DNA of 7,443 nt. It comes from a bacterium. GTDB taxonomy: Bacteria > Bdellovibrionota_C > UBA2361 > SZUA-149. Position numbers and translations under genes: made by a program. The stretch is from assembly GCA_003230795.1 (NCBI GenBank), contig QIGM01000118.1:1-7443 (forward strand), given 5' to 3'. How positions within the stretch are numbered: position 1 is the first letter of the stretch; each line of letters opens with the position of its first letter. Below are positions 6,045 through 7,443 of the stretch, in pieces. Below the pieces are notes generated by a model, which was not told the origin of the DNA, searched no databases, and was given only the letters and a program-made list of their open reading frames with translations.

Positions 6045-7016
6045 ATGTACATTCTCACAGGTGGAGCCGGCTTCATCGGAAGTGCTTTTCTTGCGAAACT
6101 CAATGCAGAAGGCATCGATGACGTTTTGGTTGTTGATGACCTTGGTACGAGCGAAAAGTGGAGGAATCTCTCCAATAAGAAGCTCAATGACTACCTTCAC
6201 AAAGATCAGCTACTCGAGCGACTTCGTTCTGGCTCCATGCCGGATAATGTTCGTGGCGTAATTCATCTCGGTGCCTGCTCATCAACTACCGAGCGAGACG
6301 CCGAGTATATGATGCGCAACAACTACCAATTCTCAAAGGCAATTGCCGAATGGGCGCTGCATCGAGGCGTACGGTTTATCTATGCCTCAAGTGCGGCGAC
6401 GTATGGAGATGGCGAACACGGCTTCGTCGATGATGAGTCTAAGCTAGATAGCTTTCGACCACTCAACGTCTACGCTCTCTCTAAGCACCTCTTTGATCAG
6501 TGGGCACTGAGCACAGGAGCTCTAAAACGCGCCGTAGGATTGAAGTTCTTTAATGTGTATGGCCCTAACGAATATCACAAGGGTGATATGCGGAGCGTCG
6601 TACATAAGGCCTATCATCAGATCAAAGACACGGGCTCTGTCTCTCTCTTTAAATCGTATCACCCCGATTACAAAAACGGAGAACAACTACGAGACTTCGT
6701 CTACGTCAAAGACTGCGCGGACGCTATGTGGTGGCTTCTGGAAAACCCCAGCAAAGCAGGACTCTACAATCTTGGCACCGGGGAAGCTCGACACTGGAAG
6801 GATTTAGTTACTGCCGTTTTCTCGGCGATGGGCAAGGCTCCTAAGATTGATTTCATCGAAATGCCTGATCATTTGAAGGGGAAGTATCAGTACTTCACTC
6901 AGGCCGATATGGGTAAGCTCAAAAAGATCGGATACGAAAAGCCTTTTACCTCACTAGAGGATGGTGTTGCGGATTACGTGAAGAACTACTTAACGAAAGA
7001 GTATCAACAATACTGA
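6045..7016 (+). CDS. hldD: ADP-L-glycero-D-manno-heptose 6-epimerase
   Basis: Converts ADP-D-glycero-D-manno-heptose to the L-glycero form, the activated heptose used for the LPS inner core; cytoplasmic, NADP-dependent. The 323-aa protein is a short-chain dehydrogenase/epimerase of slightly more than the usual length (about 310). It shows the Rossmann motif TGGAGFIGS (5-13), acidic VVDDLG (29-34), the subfamily signature GACSSTTERD (76-85), NNYQFSK (92-98), SSAATYGDG (115-123), the catalytic Y143/K147 pair in NVYALSK (141-147), FFNVYGPNEYHKG (168-180), RDFVYVKD (216-223), YNLGTG (241-246) and KGKYQYFTQAD (278-288). These are close to E. coli HldD, which separates it from UDP-glucose 4-epimerases. 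It is divergent from the leu operon and converges on the response-regulator gene. No other heptose gene is visible in the window. Confidence 0.95.
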   Translation: MYILTGGAGFIGSAFLAKLNAEGIDDVLVVDDLGTSEKWRNLSNKKLNDYLHKDQLLERLRSGSMPDNVRGVIHLGACSSTTERDAEYMMRNNYQFSKAIAEWALHRGVRFIYASSAATYGDGEHGFVDDESKLDSFRPLNVYALSKHLFDQWALSTGALKRAVGLKFFNVYGPNEYHKGDMRSVVHKAYHQIKDTGSVSLFKSYHPDYKNGEQLRDFVYVKDCADAMWWLLENPSKAGLYNLGTGEARHWKDLVTAVFSAMGKAPKIDFIEMPDHLKGKYQYFTQADMGKLKKIGYEKPFTSLEDGVADYVKNYLTKEYQQY

Positions 7017-7028
7017 TACTCGATAGTA

Positions 7029-7053
7029 GCGGAGCTCTTGCTAAGAGCTCCGC
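7029..7053. repeat. Perfect inverted repeat between convergent genes
   Basis: GCGGAGCTCTT (7029-7039), a 3-nt loop and AAGAGCTCCGC (7043-7053) form an 11-bp perfect stem, 12 nt after the hldD stop. Its position between two convergent genes suggests a bidirectional transcription end or mRNA 3' stabiliser. Neither strand has a U-tract next to it, so it is not a canonical intrinsic terminator. Confidence 0.6.
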
Positions 7054-7077
7054 ACCGCCCTTCTCCTCGCGAATGAA

Positions 7078-7443
7078 TCACAGCAGATATTCTTGAGGAA
7101 TATTCGACTGATGATCCGGTGCTACTGACCAGTTACTGTTCTCAGCTTTAAGCAAACGCCCTATCTCATCTGCGAGTGTGTGAAGCTCTAGAGGCTTTGA
7201 TAAAAAGCTAAACCCTTCAAGAAGGGCGCGACTCTTGTCGCTGGGATTCAGGAACTTGGTGATTATTACAATCGGGATCCCGGGAATTCGCTCTCTTGCG
7301 GCGGCTGCGATCTCGAATCCGTCTACACAATCTAAATTTAGGTCGGTAACAATCGCGTCGAACACCTGCGACTGAATATAGCTCATGCTTTCTTCTGCCG
7401 AAGCTGACGCAACAACTTCGTAGCCGTTCTTCTCAAGAATGTA
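7078..7443 (-). CDS. Response-regulator receiver domain, C-terminal fragment
   Basis: The frame is open to the right edge, so the N-terminus lies outside the window; 121 residues and a TGA stop are visible. The fragment is a CheY-like receiver lacking only its first strand and acidic pocket: KNGYEVVASASAEES (5-19), the phospho-acceptor D34 in IVTDLNLDCVDGFE, the switch Thr T62 in VIITKF and the conserved K82 in SFLSKPLE. An ATG at 7386 is internal, since conserved receiver sequence precedes it. After the domain comes a tail of about 20 residues with no output domain. The protein is therefore a single-domain regulator or the C-terminal receiver of a longer protein such as a hybrid kinase; the window cannot decide. 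Its sensor kinase and target are unknown. Confidence 0.88.
   Translation of the reverse strand, partial: YILEKNGYEVVASASAEESMSYIQSQVFDAIVTDLNLDCVDGFEIAAAARERIPGIPIVIITKFLNPSDKSRALLEGFSFLSKPLELHTLADEIGRLLKAENSNWSVAPDHQSNIPQEYLL

Overview
The window looks like a stretch of chromosome from a Gram-negative bacterium of roughly 45-50% GC (estimated by eye). The main pointer is hldD, an LPS heptose-precursor gene. LeuC is 466 aa and its iron-sulfur cysteines fall at the E. coli positions 347/407/410. No mobile element, CRISPR array, tRNA or rRNA was recognised, and I do not assign a genus.

Layout, left to right: (1) 2-502 (+), the C-terminal end of a glycogen-debranching / amylo-alpha-1,6-glucosidase gene that starts outside the window. 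(2) 503-959, about 450 nt without a convincing gene; it is rich in small hairpins and holds a strong intrinsic terminator (519-552) for leftward transcription. (3) 960-5713 (-), a complete leucine biosynthesis operon in the order leuA-leuC-leuD-leuB with gaps of 25-29 nt. (4) 5714-5982 (-), its control region: a perfect TTGACA -35 box, a 40-codon leader peptide with five consecutive leucine codons, an antiterminator and a U-tract terminator. This is a textbook-type transcription attenuator. (5) 6045-7016 (+), hldD, divergent from the leu operon. (6) 7029-7053, a perfect inverted repeat between convergent genes. (7) 7078-7443 (-), the C-terminal part of a response-regulator receiver domain that runs off the right edge.

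How it works together: LeuA condenses 2-ketoisovalerate with acetyl-CoA, LeuCD isomerises the product and LeuB oxidises and decarboxylates it to 2-ketoisocaproate, the leucine precursor. The leader should couple transcription of all four genes to the supply of charged leucyl-tRNA. LeuA also keeps a C-terminal regulatory domain, so enzyme-level feedback is likely. The flanking genes have unrelated functions.

The most rewarding part is the leu control region. It has complete attenuation logic, a leader peptide whose only possible upstream start lies at the predicted transcription start (nearly leaderless), and a 14-nt tandem duplication that gives two U-tracts. The rest is mostly ordinary housekeeping sequence.
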